Notes: generated by a model not told the origin, from the letters alone. DNA of 40,968 bases from Alistipes sp. (GCA_017481925.1 JAFUOK010000027.1:1-40968); one strand, 5' to 3'; positions 1 to 7,991 are shown, numbered from the stretch's first letter. Numbers and translations: made by a program.

Positions 1-117
1 GCCAGAGCCAGAGCCAGAGCCAGAACCTGAACCCGAACCGGAGCCTGAGCCGGAACCTGAGCCTGAGCCGGAACCTGAGCCGGGACCTGAGCCAGAGCCG
101 GAACCTGAGCCCGATCT
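1..117 (+). repeat. Pro-Glu coding hexanucleotide repeat
   Basis: Degenerate tandem repeat of a six-base unit (gagcca, gagccg, gaacct and similar). Read from base 2 it encodes an almost uninterrupted run of alternating proline and glutamate, broken once by glycine, then ends in a glycine-rich stretch. It continues past the left edge, so the full copy number is unknown. It probably forms a stiff, extended extracellular linker in the protein it encodes. Confidence 0.9.
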
Positions 118-631
118 GCCTGGTGGTGGTATTGAGCCTGATCAGCCAACGATGGCTTACACAAAGATTGATGATATAACGCTCTTGCAAGCAGGCACAT
201 ACTATATCGGGGGTTATCAGAACGGCACACTCTATCTTGCTATTTCAGGGACTCCGAATATAACAACAGGCCACATGCATACTGCGTCATTTACCTACAA
301 TGACGCCGATGGGGCATTATCCCCAACCACCGACGCCGAGGCCATAGCTATACGATTGGAACCAACCGATAATGCGAACACCTACTACCTCTATTTCACA
401 GACAAAGGTTATTTGACAGCCAAGGGAAATGACGCAGGCAAATTAGACTATACCAACAGCCCTCAATCGACGTGGACATTCCGTCAGGCGGAGGGAGGTT
501 TCGAGGTGCAACAAACGGGCGATATACCTGCAAAGCTGATCATCTCGCGCCGTGCCCCGAACCGTCTGCTACGCTCGATTGCTGACGATGAGGATGATGG
601 CAACCCCATAGTGTTATTTCGCAAAAACTAA
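2..631 (+). CDS. C-terminal part of a secreted protein with a Pro-Glu linker (5' truncated)
   Basis: The reading frame is open from base 2, so the ATG at 152 is internal and the true start lies left of the window. What is visible is a Pro-Glu linker of about 38 residues, a short Gly/Asp/Pro stretch, and a roughly 160-residue beta-rich domain. The domain has aromatic-Gly pairs (YYIGGY), a WTF motif and an ending of the type NPIVLFRKN. This resembles C-terminal domains attached to large secreted Bacteroidales nucleases and lipoproteins, in which a final strand reads like LYKK; that comparison is from memory and I cannot name the family with certainty. The stop is 3 bases before the next gene, a secreted EEP phosphoesterase, so the two are co-transcribed and perhaps act on the same extracellular nucleic acid or phospho-substrate. 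The catalytic part, if any, is outside the window. Confidence 0.75.
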   Translation, partial: PEPEPEPEPEPEPEPEPEPEPEPEPEPGPEPEPEPEPDLPGGGIEPDQPTMAYTKIDDITLLQAGTYYIGGYQNGTLYLAISGTPNITTGHMHTASFTYNDADGALSPTTDAEAIAIRLEPTDNANTYYLYFTDKGYLTAKGNDAGKLDYTNSPQSTWTFRQAEGGFEVQQTGDIPAKLIISRRAPNRLLRSIADDEDDGNPIVLFRKN

Positions 632-634
632 ACA

Positions 635-1591
635 ATGTTTAGAGCCTTGATCATAGCCACTCTTTTGGCAGCAAGCACACTTACGGTATCGGCGCAGGAG
701 CACACGATCGTATTCTATAACGTTGAGAATCTTTTCGATACGATTAATGATCCCACCACAGCCGACGAGGAGTTTCTGCCTCTTGCCGACAGGGCGTGGA
801 GTGCGGAACAATATCAAGCGAAACTACAACTCATAGCGAACGCCCTAACCGACATCGCTCCGCAACCGCCCACACTTATCGGGTTGGCGGAGGTTGAAAA
901 TCGTGCCGTAATTCAGGATCTTTTGCAAACAGCGCCACTCGAAAACGCTAACTACGCTATCTGCCACTACGATTCGCCCGACGAGCGAGGCATCGACGTT
1001 GCGCTACTATATCAGCCCGACCGATTTCATTATATAGGCAGTCGTGCCATTACGGCCAGCACTGCATCGCCCACTCGCGATATACTGACCGTATGGGGCG
1101 AGATGGATGGACATCCGACATTTATCGTTGTTGTGCATTGGCCCTCTCGCATCGGTGGAGTGCGATTCACCGAGTCGGAGCGTCGCATCTGTGCCCGACA
1201 AGTGCGCGAGGTAGTAGATTCTGTTATGATGCAGAATCCTGCCACCCGCATCATTGTTATGGGTGATATGAACGACAACCCTCGCAACAAGAGTCTAACC
1301 GAGGACCTGCGGGCAAAGCGACGCCCGACACAGCCAACCGATCTGCGCAACCCATTCGCCGAGGTTAGGCGTGGCTCATCGGTCTATGATGGTCGCTGGA
1401 ATAAGTACGACAATATCGTAGTATCCATAAATACTCCTCTTCTTCCCATCGATGGCAAGCGTCGTGCTGCCATCTATCGTCACCCGACACTTCTTACTCG
1501 CCGAGGCACGCCACGCCCAACGTATGACGGCACAGACCACAATGGTGGCGCAAGTGACCACTTGCCCGTCTATATTGTAATCGGCAAATGA
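635..1591 (+). CDS. secreted endonuclease/exonuclease/phosphatase (EEP) family protein
   Basis: 318 residues with a cleavable signal peptide (hydrophobic to about residue 18, ending SAQ). The EEP (DNase I-like) catalytic set is visible in order: N29 and E31 in YNVEN, E86 in LAEVEN, H168 in VVHWPS, D211 and N213 in GDMND, and D308-H309 in ASDH. These residues bind the divalent metal and attack a phosphodiester or phosphomonoester. The protein is probably exported and hydrolyses nucleic acid or another phosphoester outside the cytoplasm; the exact substrate cannot be read from sequence. The start is 3 bases after the preceding stop, which implies one transcript with the upstream linker protein. 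No terminator was seen right after it; the next gene has its own promoter-like box. Confidence 0.88.
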   Translation: MFRALIIATLLAASTLTVSAQEHTIVFYNVENLFDTINDPTTADEEFLPLADRAWSAEQYQAKLQLIANALTDIAPQPPTLIGLAEVENRAVIQDLLQTAPLENANYAICHYDSPDERGIDVALLYQPDRFHYIGSRAITASTASPTRDILTVWGEMDGHPTFIVVVHWPSRIGGVRFTESERRICARQVREVVDSVMMQNPATRIIVMGDMNDNPRNKSLTEDLRAKRRPTQPTDLRNPFAEVRRGSSVYDGRWNKYDNIVVSINTPLLPIDGKRRAAIYRHPTLLTRRGTPRPTYDGTDHNGGASDHLPVYIVIGK

Positions 1592-1687
1592 CATTTGTGA
1601 AAGATTTTTTGGGGAGCCGTTTTTCGTCTTAAAAAGTGAATTTTTCGTTTTAACGCAAAAATGTGAATCATCAGGCTATTGATGATC

Positions 1688-1695
1688 TATATTTG
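1688..1695 (+). promoter_or_regulatory. -7 promoter box of the NTF2-like/DUF418 pair
   Basis: TATATTTG matches the Bacteroides -7 consensus TAnnTTTG, 30 bases before the start codon at 1726. A weak -33 candidate (TGTG, 1662-1665) lies 22 bases upstream, slightly too far. The rest of the 134-base gap is AT-rich and shows nothing else. Confidence 0.5.
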
Positions 1696-1725
1696 CCATA
1701 GAGAATTGAATTAAAACGAAAAATT

Positions 1726-2220
1726 ATGAAACAGATTTTAGTTATCGCAATGATGCTCGCAGGCATCTTTTCAGCAAATGAAGTAATGGCACAGCGTCCC
1801 GAGGGTGGTCAGCGTCCTCAGCCTCCTCAGATGGTAAATCACAGCGACACCCCCGCAGGCAAGGAGATTCTTGCTCTCTCGGCCTCAATGTGGCAGTGGA
1901 TGTCGGATAAGGATGCCGACAAGTTGGCAAATCTCTACCACGACAGTGCAGTATTCGTTCACATGGGCGGTGCTTGGGGCAAGCAGCAGGAGGTAGCCAT
2001 CATCGGTGGTGGCATGATTCACTACAAGAAGGCTGATATGCAGGGTGTATCGGTTCGCTTTGCAGGCGACGACTCGGCTATCGTACTCAGCGAGATGAAT
2101 CTCTTGGCCGTAGTAGGTGGCAACGAGGTGACCAACCACTTTATGGTAACCGAAAATTACATCAAGGTCGATGGCGAGTGGAAACTCACCGTTTTAGCAT
2201 TCACCAAACTCAACAACTAA
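1726..2220 (+). CDS. secreted NTF2-like (SnoaL/DUF4440-type) protein
   Basis: 164 residues with a signal peptide of about 22 residues ending MAQ. Directly after cleavage comes a short Gln/Arg/Pro-rich segment, then a domain with the NTF2-like pattern: an initial helix with SMWQWMSDKDADKLANLYHD, a strand with FVHMGG, and a final strand with VDGEWKLTVLAF. NTF2-like proteins are small cone-shaped folds that bind ligands or act as isomerases or hydrolases; no specific reaction can be assigned. The following DUF418 gene starts 5 bases after this stop, so the two are one operon. Both products carry a similar QRPQ-rich segment, which hints at a joint role in the envelope. Confidence 0.8.
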   Translation: MKQILVIAMMLAGIFSANEVMAQRPEGGQRPQPPQMVNHSDTPAGKEILALSASMWQWMSDKDADKLANLYHDSAVFVHMGGAWGKQQEVAIIGGGMIHYKKADMQGVSVRFAGDDSAIVLSEMNLLAVVGGNEVTNHFMVTENYIKVDGEWKLTVLAFTKLNN

Positions 2221-2225
2221 AGACT

Positions 2226-3557
2226 ATGTCGCAGCAGAGTAATTTATCCCCTTCGCAGGGTGCACGCATAACCGTTATTGACGCACTTCGAGGATTCGCA
2301 CTCTTTGGAGTGATGTGGATTCATATGCAGCAGCGATTCGGCATCTTCTCGATGGGAATGATGCAGCAGGCTGAGTCGGCAACACCCGGGTTGGATTCGG
2401 TAATAGGTTGGCTTACTAACAACGTCTTTATGGGACGTTTTATCAACATCTTCGCCTTCCTCTTTGGTATGAGTTTCTTTATCCAGATGGACCGAGCATC
2501 GAAGAAGGGTGTCGATTTCCGTGGCCGTTTCCTGTGGCGTATGGTGATTTTGGCGGCCATCGGCGTTGTTGGCAGTTGGTTCACCTACCTTGAGATTTTG
2601 ACCCTATACGCACTCTTTGGCGTGATATTGATTATCCTCTTCCCTCTCAAGAACAGGTTCCTGATGATAATCTTCGCCCTGCTTGTGGCGGGAGGTCCTC
2701 GCTGGAGCGGATATGTTTACGATAAGTTTACCGCACCCGAGCCCGTTGAGATGCCCGCAATGCCTCAAATGCCTGCACGTGCACCTCAAGCACCAGCAGA
2801 GGGAGGTGAGGCCATAGCCGAGAGTGGCGACACATCAGCCGAGGATGGCGAGGCTGCACCCCAGCGTCCGCAACGTCCGCAGTTCGACCCCTCGCAGTTT
2901 GAGATGCCCGTTTCAACCTTCTGGAGCGATGCAAAGGCAAATATGACCAGTGGTTTTATGCGTAAAATCAGTTACCAGATGAGTAGCGGTCGCGGATACC
3001 TCACATTGGCACTCTTTATCTTGGGCTTGGTGGTTGGTCGCATCCGTTTCTTCGAGACGTTGGACGAGAAGCATAAGCGCAACGTGAAGTTGTTCTTCCT
3101 CTCGCTCGCCGTATGGTTGGGCGGAGTAGGTATTCACGCCCTTCTTCCTCAGCCCGAATTTGTTTGGGGCGCACCTCCGACGGCTATGTCGCTGTTGCGT
3201 ACAACGTTGGGCGATATTAATATGGTTACGATGTCGGTTACCATCACTCTCGGATTCGTTCTGCTCTACGGCAACGCAACGATAAGAAAGGCGTTGGATA
3301 CGCTCACCCCCTACGGACGTATGGGTCTTACGAACTACGAGTTGCAAGGAATTATCGGATGTTTCCTCTTCTCGAGTTGGGCTTTGGGCGGCATCTTCAG
3401 CGGATTGTCGGCTACGATGTTGGCTCTGATTGGTATTCTGTTCTATGTGCTTCAGATTCTCTTCAGCCGTTGGTGGCTCGGCCGCTTTAAGTATGGCCCG
3501 TGGGAGTGGTTCTGGCGTTCGGCTACCTACCTGAAGTGGCAACCCTTCAAGAAATAG
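2226..3557 (+). CDS. DUF418 (YeiB-like) multi-pass membrane protein
   Basis: 443 residues from the ATG at 2226. An upstream in-frame ATG at 2178 lies inside the preceding gene and is not needed. The N-terminus RITVIDALRGFALFGVMWIHM is the hallmark of the DUF418/YeiB family of predicted transporters and acyltransferase-like membrane proteins. Several membrane segments follow, and the C-terminal DUF418 region includes GRMGLTNYELQGIIG and ends with a Trp-rich segment (GPWEWFWRSATYLKWQP). Unusual is a Pro/Ala/Glu/Gln-rich insert of about 60 residues (about 169-228) between membrane segments, likely outside the membrane. The family has no firmly established reaction. It is translationally coupled to the NTF2-like gene and ends at a strong terminator. 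Confidence 0.85.
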   Translation: MSQQSNLSPSQGARITVIDALRGFALFGVMWIHMQQRFGIFSMGMMQQAESATPGLDSVIGWLTNNVFMGRFINIFAFLFGMSFFIQMDRASKKGVDFRGRFLWRMVILAAIGVVGSWFTYLEILTLYALFGVILIILFPLKNRFLMIIFALLVAGGPRWSGYVYDKFTAPEPVEMPAMPQMPARAPQAPAEGGEAIAESGDTSAEDGEAAPQRPQRPQFDPSQFEMPVSTFWSDAKANMTSGFMRKISYQMSSGRGYLTLALFILGLVVGRIRFFETLDEKHKRNVKLFFLSLAVWLGGVGIHALLPQPEFVWGAPPTAMSLLRTTLGDINMVTMSVTITLGFVLLYGNATIRKALDTLTPYGRMGLTNYELQGIIGCFLFSSWALGGIFSGLSATMLALIGILFYVLQILFSRWWLGRFKYGPWEWFWRSATYLKWQPFKK

Positions 3558-3586
3558 GGACACGCTCATAATATTATAATACCGTT

Positions 3587-3619
3587 GTCTGCCCGCTGCG
3601 TGTCGGGCAGACTTTTTTT
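3587..3619 (+). terminator. terminator after the DUF418 gene
   Basis: Perfect 9-base-pair stem (GTCTGCCCG at 3587-3595 with CGGGCAGAC at 3604-3612), 8-base loop, followed by seven T. Confidence 0.92.
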
Positions 3620-3638
3620 GTATCGCATCGCACGAAAA

Positions 3639-3670
3639 TTTGGCACAGAGAAAAAAAATGTATAATTTTG
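3639..3670 (+). promoter_or_regulatory. promoter of the GH109 lipoprotein gene
   Basis: TTTG at 3639-3642, exactly 20 bases, then TAATTTTG at 3663-3670: a close match to the Bacteroides -33/-7 consensus. The predicted transcript start is near 3675, about 35 bases before the ATG. Confidence 0.8.
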
Positions 3671-3710
3671 AGTGAATATTGCTAATTAACTACAAAACTA
3701 TAGACGAATT

Positions 3711-5129
3711 ATGAAGAAATTCAACCTTTTCACTCTTCTCTGCGCCTTGCTTATGGTGGGCATGATGCAGAGTTGTGGCGATGCCACTTCTGCCATTTCG
3801 GGCGATAACTACTCGGTCCAGGATGGCATGATTGTTTTCGATGAGCCTTCACGTGTGGAGGGTCAGCAGTCGATGCTCGGCTTTGCCGCCGAACCCATCC
3901 CTGTTGTTCGCGTAGGCTTTATCGGCCTGGGTATGCGTGGTCCGGGTGCTGTTACTCGTTTTACACACCTCGAGGGTGTAGAAATTAAGGCTCTGTGCGA
4001 TTTGGAGCAGAGCAATGTCGATAAGTGTCAGGATATCCTCACCGCTGCCTCGCTGCCCAAGGCGGATGGTTACGTAGGTGCTGAGGCTTACAAGCAGCTC
4101 TGCGAGCGCGACGACATCGACCTCATCTACATCGCAACCGACTGGGTTAATCACACCCCCATCGCTGTTTATGCCATGGAGCACGGCAAGCACGTTGCCA
4201 TCGAGGTTCCCGCCGCTACATCTATCGCCGAGTGCTGGCAGTTGGTTGATACATCGGAGCGCACACGTCGCCACTGTATGATGTTGGAGAACTGCGTTTA
4301 CGACTTCTTCGAGCTTACATCTTTGAACATGGCACAGCAGGGCCTGTTCGGTGAGATTCTCCACGCCGAGGGTGCCTATATCCACAATCTGTCAGATTAT
4401 TGGAACGATTACTATGGCAACTGGCGTCTGGACTTCAACCAGAAGCACCGTGGCGATGTATATGCTACGCACGGCTTCGGCCCCGTTTGTCAGGCATTGA
4501 ATATCCACCGTGGTAACCGCCTGAACTATCTGGTATGTATGGACACCAAGTCAGTGAATGGTTTGGAGTGGGCACAGAAGAAGATGGGCTCTACGGAGTT
4601 TGCCAATGGCGACCACACCAACACCCTGATTAAGACCGAGTTGGGCCAGACCATCGAGTTGCAGCACAACGTATATACTCCGCGTCCCTACAACCGTCTG
4701 TATCAGCTCACCGGCACGAAGGGTTTTGCTAACAAGTATCCTATCACGGGCTTTACGTTTATGCCCGGCCAGGTTCCCGACGAGGTTCTTCCCGAGGGCG
4801 CAACGATCAATCCTCACGGCTTTGTATCTGACGAGGTGAAGGAGGCTGTGCTGGCCGCTTACAAGCACCCCATCCACCAGGAGATCGAGGAGAAGGCAAA
4901 GACCGTAGGTGGTCACGGAGGTATGGACTTTGTGATGGACTACCGTCTTATCTACTGCCTGCACAACGGTCTGCCTCTGGATCAGGACGTCTATGACGCT
5001 GCCGAGTGGTCTTGCATCGGCGAGTTGTCAGCAACATCGGCAAAGCACAACAGTATGCCCGTTGCAGTTCCCGACTTTACACGTGGCGACTGGAATAAGT
5101 TGCAGGGTGTGAAGTTCCACACGAAGTAA
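3711..5129 (+). CDS. GH109-type Gfo/Idh/MocA lipoprotein (probable NAD-dependent glycosidase)
   Basis: 472 residues. A lipoprotein signal ends at C22 (MMQSCG), so the protein is anchored in the envelope. After a linker comes a Rossmann dinucleotide-binding domain (VRVGFIGLGMRG, then IKALCDLE at the end of strand 2). The stretch around GDVYATHGFGPVCQALNIHRGNR is typical of glycoside hydrolase family 109, where NAD+ takes part transiently in oxidation, elimination and reduction at the sugar ring; the founding members are alpha-N-acetylgalactosaminidases. The assignment to GH109 rather than a generic oxidoreductase rests on this motif and on the lipoprotein anchor. It has its own promoter and terminator, so it stands alone. 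Sugar specificity (GalNAc or other) is not readable from the sequence. Confidence 0.85.
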   Translation: MKKFNLFTLLCALLMVGMMQSCGDATSAISGDNYSVQDGMIVFDEPSRVEGQQSMLGFAAEPIPVVRVGFIGLGMRGPGAVTRFTHLEGVEIKALCDLEQSNVDKCQDILTAASLPKADGYVGAEAYKQLCERDDIDLIYIATDWVNHTPIAVYAMEHGKHVAIEVPAATSIAECWQLVDTSERTRRHCMMLENCVYDFFELTSLNMAQQGLFGEILHAEGAYIHNLSDYWNDYYGNWRLDFNQKHRGDVYATHGFGPVCQALNIHRGNRLNYLVCMDTKSVNGLEWAQKKMGSTEFANGDHTNTLIKTELGQTIELQHNVYTPRPYNRLYQLTGTKGFANKYPITGFTFMPGQVPDEVLPEGATINPHGFVSDEVKEAVLAAYKHPIHQEIEEKAKTVGGHGGMDFVMDYRLIYCLHNGLPLDQDVYDAAEWSCIGELSATSAKHNSMPVAVPDFTRGDWNKLQGVKFHTK

Positions 5130-5149
5130 TTTTTCGACAAATAGCATAT

Positions 5150-5184
5150 TAGGGGTGCCCGCAAGGAGCACCCCTATTTTTTTT
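5150..5184 (+). terminator. terminator after the GH109 gene
   Basis: Perfect 9-base-pair stem (TAGGGGTGC at 5150-5158, GCACCCCTA at 5168-5176) followed by eight T. It is directly followed by the dispersed repeat element at 5186. Confidence 0.93.
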
Positions 5185-5185
5185 A

Positions 5186-5310
5186 AAGAAGTTGTATAAC
5201 AAGAGCTAATTTTAGGCTTGCGCAGCCCGAAGAAGCGGAGTTTACCGAGGCGTAAATGAGCATTCTAAGGGCAAGCATAACGACAAAGAAGCCTTGTTAG
5301 ACAACTTCTT
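5186..5310. repeat. dispersed intergenic element with inverted ends, copy 1
   Basis: 125 bases. The left end (5186-5203) and right end (5293-5310) are 18-base inverted repeats with a single mismatch. Inside are a small hairpin (GGCT...AGCC) and a TTTAC/GTAAA pair. It fills the gap exactly between the GH109 terminator and the stop codon (5311) of the minus-strand gene. It aligns without gaps to 38657-38777 (about 70% identity by hand count) and shares its ends with 33905-34036. It has no coding capacity. Confidence 0.8.
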
Positions 5311-5754
5311 TTATTTTGGACGATTCAGCGGGAACGACAACACCTCCGCCGAAGGATAATCCTCCGCTGGATAGACATACGGCGAGAAGGGTGACGCCTG
5401 CCCCGTAGAGAAGGTAATGCCCCACACCGTTACCGAACGACGATAGACATCCCAAAAGGGAATCTTGTAATCAAACTTTACGGGAGCATAGTGCGGCGCA
5501 TGCTGCGGAAAGGAGTCCGACATTGATTTTAGATGAGGATACAGCGCAGGCCAATGATGTAGAAGCGAGTCGATAAGCATATCGCGTGGCGAGGGCATCA
5601 ATGGCAGGGAGTCTATCTCATACCACAGGGTGTCGCCACTCGTCCAGCGACGTGGTTGTTGTGCCGTAACCGATGGCACATAGTAGCGAGAAAAAAATAC
5701 CGCACAAACGGCGGCAATGATAACTATCGAAAAAATTAAATACCTCGTCTTCAC
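5311..5754 (-). CDS. small membrane-anchored protein of unknown function
   Basis: 147 residues that I do not recognise. The start is GTG at 5754, the only start that keeps the N-terminal membrane segment (hydrophobic from about residue 5 to 23, MKTRYLIFSIVII-type); the next ATG would remove it. The rest is a soluble domain rich in Pro, Tyr and Ser with no cysteine pair or obvious catalytic motif. It is probably anchored in the inner membrane facing the periplasm. It starts 3 bases after the recO stop and is the last gene of the UPF0597-ispG-recO unit. Its stop codon abuts repeat copy 1. Confidence 0.7.
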   Translation of the reverse strand: MKTRYLIFSIVIIAAVCAVFFSRYYVPSVTAQQPRRWTSGDTLWYEIDSLPLMPSPRDMLIDSLLHHWPALYPHLKSMSDSFPQHAPHYAPVKFDYKIPFWDVYRRSVTVWGITFSTGQASPFSPYVYPAEDYPSAEVLSFPLNRPK

Positions 5755-5757
5755 AAT

Positions 5758-6495
5758 CTAAAATACCTCTTGCAATATCTTAATCGATTGCACGGAGTTG
5801 ATTGTGTCCAAATGATAAGAGTAGTAGGCCAATAGTGCAGCCAGGAAATCTACTCGTTGATGACGGTTGAGTCCTATCTCCCCCAAATAACGCACATCGC
5901 ACTCCAGCATATCGCGGAGGATGAGGGCATTCTCTTGTGAGATGCGATATTCGCGTGGCGGGCACTCAGTGGTATAAAGTCCCTCGGCGATATTGAACCA
6001 TCCGTCAGGGATATACTCATTACCGGGCGAGAAGCCCAGAAATCGACATAGGTTCGACAGAAACCACAGATGGAAATTTGCCACTCCTTCGGTGGCAGCA
6101 TCCAGAGCCTCGACCGAGCCCCACACGAAGTTGAAGAGCATCTCATTTGCCTCACTCTCCCTCACCAGACGGTGCAAAACCTCTGCCATAAAGAGGGCTA
6201 TGGTCGATTTTTTTATATCGAAAGGGATAGATTGCAGGACGATGCCCGTCTGCACCGCACCAAAACGGTGCATCTGCATCTTCGAGGACTCCAGGCCCTC
6301 AAACTCAAGGGCGAACATAGGCTGAAACATAGCCATCTTCTGACTGCCACGGCGCGAGCCCAAACCCTGCACCATATAGCTCTGACGACCGTGCGACGAG
6401 GTGAGCATCTGCACGACAACACCCCGATCACCATACTTAATGGTGCCCAGCACAATGCCTCGTGCAGTGTATCGCTTCATCGCCTGCGTTGCCAT
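5758..6495 (-). CDS. recO: DNA repair protein RecO
   Basis: 245 residues, the usual RecO length. The N-terminal OB-fold is recognisable (ARGIVLGTIKYGDRGVVVQMLTSSHGRQSYMVQG), followed by the helical RecO_C domain (FMAEVLHRLVRESEANEMLFNFV; FLSNLCRFLGFSP). The four-cysteine zinc site of some RecO proteins is absent, as is common. RecO loads RecA on SSB-coated single-stranded DNA with RecR in the RecFOR pathway and anneals complementary strands. The start ATG at 6495 is one base from the ispG stop; a second in-frame ATG at 6480 is possible. Co-transcribed with ispG upstream and a small membrane protein downstream. Confidence 0.92.
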   Translation of the reverse strand: MATQAMKRYTARGIVLGTIKYGDRGVVVQMLTSSHGRQSYMVQGLGSRRGSQKMAMFQPMFALEFEGLESSKMQMHRFGAVQTGIVLQSIPFDIKKSTIALFMAEVLHRLVRESEANEMLFNFVWGSVEALDAATEGVANFHLWFLSNLCRFLGFSPGNEYIPDGWFNIAEGLYTTECPPREYRISQENALILRDMLECDVRYLGEIGLNRHQRVDFLAALLAYYSYHLDTINSVQSIKILQEVF

Positions 6496-6496
6496 A

Positions 6497-7981
6497 CTAC
6501 TCAGCGTCCTGCCAATCGCCGTTGGCTTTGATGAGTGCTATGAGGTGGTCGATAGCCTCCTCCTGCGGGATGTTGCGCTCGACAATCTCGCGGCCCTTAT
6601 ATAGTGTGATGCGGCCTGCTGCTGCACCCACATATCCATAGTCAGCATCGGCCATCTCGCCAGGGCCATTGACAATACAGCCCATAATGCCGATCTTGAG
6701 ATTCTTAAGATGCGACGTGCGGCTCTTGATATCGGCCAACGTCTTCTCAATATCGTACAACGTACGACCACAACTCGGGCAGGCGATATACTCCGTGTGA
6801 GAGAAACGCACACGGGCAGCCTGCAGAATCATCAGCTCAATATCGCGTATCTGCTCCTCCTTCAGGTGCGGAGCATCCACCCAGATACCATCAGCCAGAC
6901 CATCGAGGAACAATACGCCCAAGTCGGCGGCGGCCTTCACGGCAACAACCTCCACGTCTGCATCATCGTAACGGCGCTTAACCACCACGGGGGTGCGATC
7001 CTGCATATTAAGAATTGCGGCACGCAACTCGGCCGTAGGATTTCCACTTACAGACTCAATTATGCGGAACTGCTCCGTTATCTCGTCGTGCACCACGGGC
7101 GTCATCACATCCGTGCGACGCACATACTCCGTGGGGTGATAGTTCTCGGTGCTGGCGATAGGGAACTCTCCCTCGCGCTTTTGGTAGTAATCAACCAACA
7201 TCTGCGCCACGGGGACCTCGTTCTCAGGAGCCTCGGTGAGCGAGACGCGGATCGTATCGCCAATTCCGTCAGCCAACAACGCACCTATACCTACAGCACT
7301 CTTGATACGACCTTCAATGCCGTTTCCGGCCTCCGTAACACCCAAATGCACAGGATAGGTCATACCTTCACGCTCCATAGCCTCGACAAGCAGACGGTAT
7401 GCCTGCACCATTACACGCGTATTGCTCGACTTCATCGATACGACCACCTGATCAAACTCCTCGCGGCGACATACTCTGAGGAACTCCATAGCCGAGACAA
7501 CCATACCCTCGGGAGTATCGCCCCACTCATCGAAAATTCGCTTTGCGAGCGAACCGTGATTGACGCCTATACGCAGAGCCACACCACGCTCGCGACACTG
7601 GGCAATGAGTGCCTCCAACTCGCCGTTCGAGGTGCGGTAGTTGCCCGGATTGATACGAACCTTATCTACATAACGTGCTGCAATAGAGGCCACCTCGGGG
7701 ACAAAGTGAATATCGGCTACGATAGCCGTCGAGTAGCCATCCTTGCGCAACTCAGCAACAATATTCTCCAGATTCTCACCCTCCTTGCGACCCTGTGCCG
7801 TCAGACGTACAATGCCTGCACCAGCATCGGCAATACGCTTGGTCTGCGCAACACTCAACTCGGTGTTGGCTGTCGGAGTGTTGGTCATCGACTGCACAGC
7901 AATAGGATGAGCAGAACCAATCTTTACACCTCCAATAAGCACCTCGTGCGCCTTGCGACGCGAATATCTTGTAAGATCCAT
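6497..7981 (-). CDS. ispG: 4-hydroxy-3-methylbut-2-en-1-yl diphosphate synthase (flavodoxin/ferredoxin)
   Basis: 494 residues. IspG (GcpE) converts methylerythritol cyclodiphosphate to HMBPP in the MEP isoprenoid pathway. The TIM-barrel domain is clear (GSAHPIAVQSMTNTPT; KVRINPGNY; LRIGVNHGSL; GIGDTIRVSLTEAPE). The C-terminal domain carries the [4Fe-4S] ligands C401, C404 and C435, with E442 in CIVNGPGE. Between them, about residues 275-395, is an extra domain absent from the roughly 370-residue E. coli enzyme. It is only about 120 residues here, smaller than the insert I expect in the roughly 600-residue long forms of Bacteroidetes and plants. The gene follows the UPF0597 gene by 10 bases and precedes recO by one base. 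Confidence 0.95.
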   Translation of the reverse strand: MDLTRYSRRKAHEVLIGGVKIGSAHPIAVQSMTNTPTANTELSVAQTKRIADAGAGIVRLTAQGRKEGENLENIVAELRKDGYSTAIVADIHFVPEVASIAARYVDKVRINPGNYRTSNGELEALIAQCRERGVALRIGVNHGSLAKRIFDEWGDTPEGMVVSAMEFLRVCRREEFDQVVVSMKSSNTRVMVQAYRLLVEAMEREGMTYPVHLGVTEAGNGIEGRIKSAVGIGALLADGIGDTIRVSLTEAPENEVPVAQMLVDYYQKREGEFPIASTENYHPTEYVRRTDVMTPVVHDEITEQFRIIESVSGNPTAELRAAILNMQDRTPVVVKRRYDDADVEVVAVKAAADLGVLFLDGLADGIWVDAPHLKEEQIRDIELMILQAARVRFSHTEYIACPSCGRTLYDIEKTLADIKSRTSHLKNLKIGIMGCIVNGPGEMADADYGYVGAAAGRITLYKGREIVERNIPQEEAIDHLIALIKANGDWQDAE

Positions 7982-7991
7982 ATCTAAATAA

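Noticed and set aside
1..117. CRISPR-like repeat array
   Set aside because: The repeat is in frame, encodes Pro-Glu, and has no spacers.
2178..2225. Upstream start for the DUF418 gene
   Set aside because: It lies inside the NTF2-like gene and adds residues before the conserved N-terminus; the ATG at 2226 fits better.
6710..7987. 425-codon open frame opposite ispG
   Set aside because: Antisense shadow of ispG; composition (many His, Thr, Arg, Leu) is that of a reversed frame and no family is recognisable.
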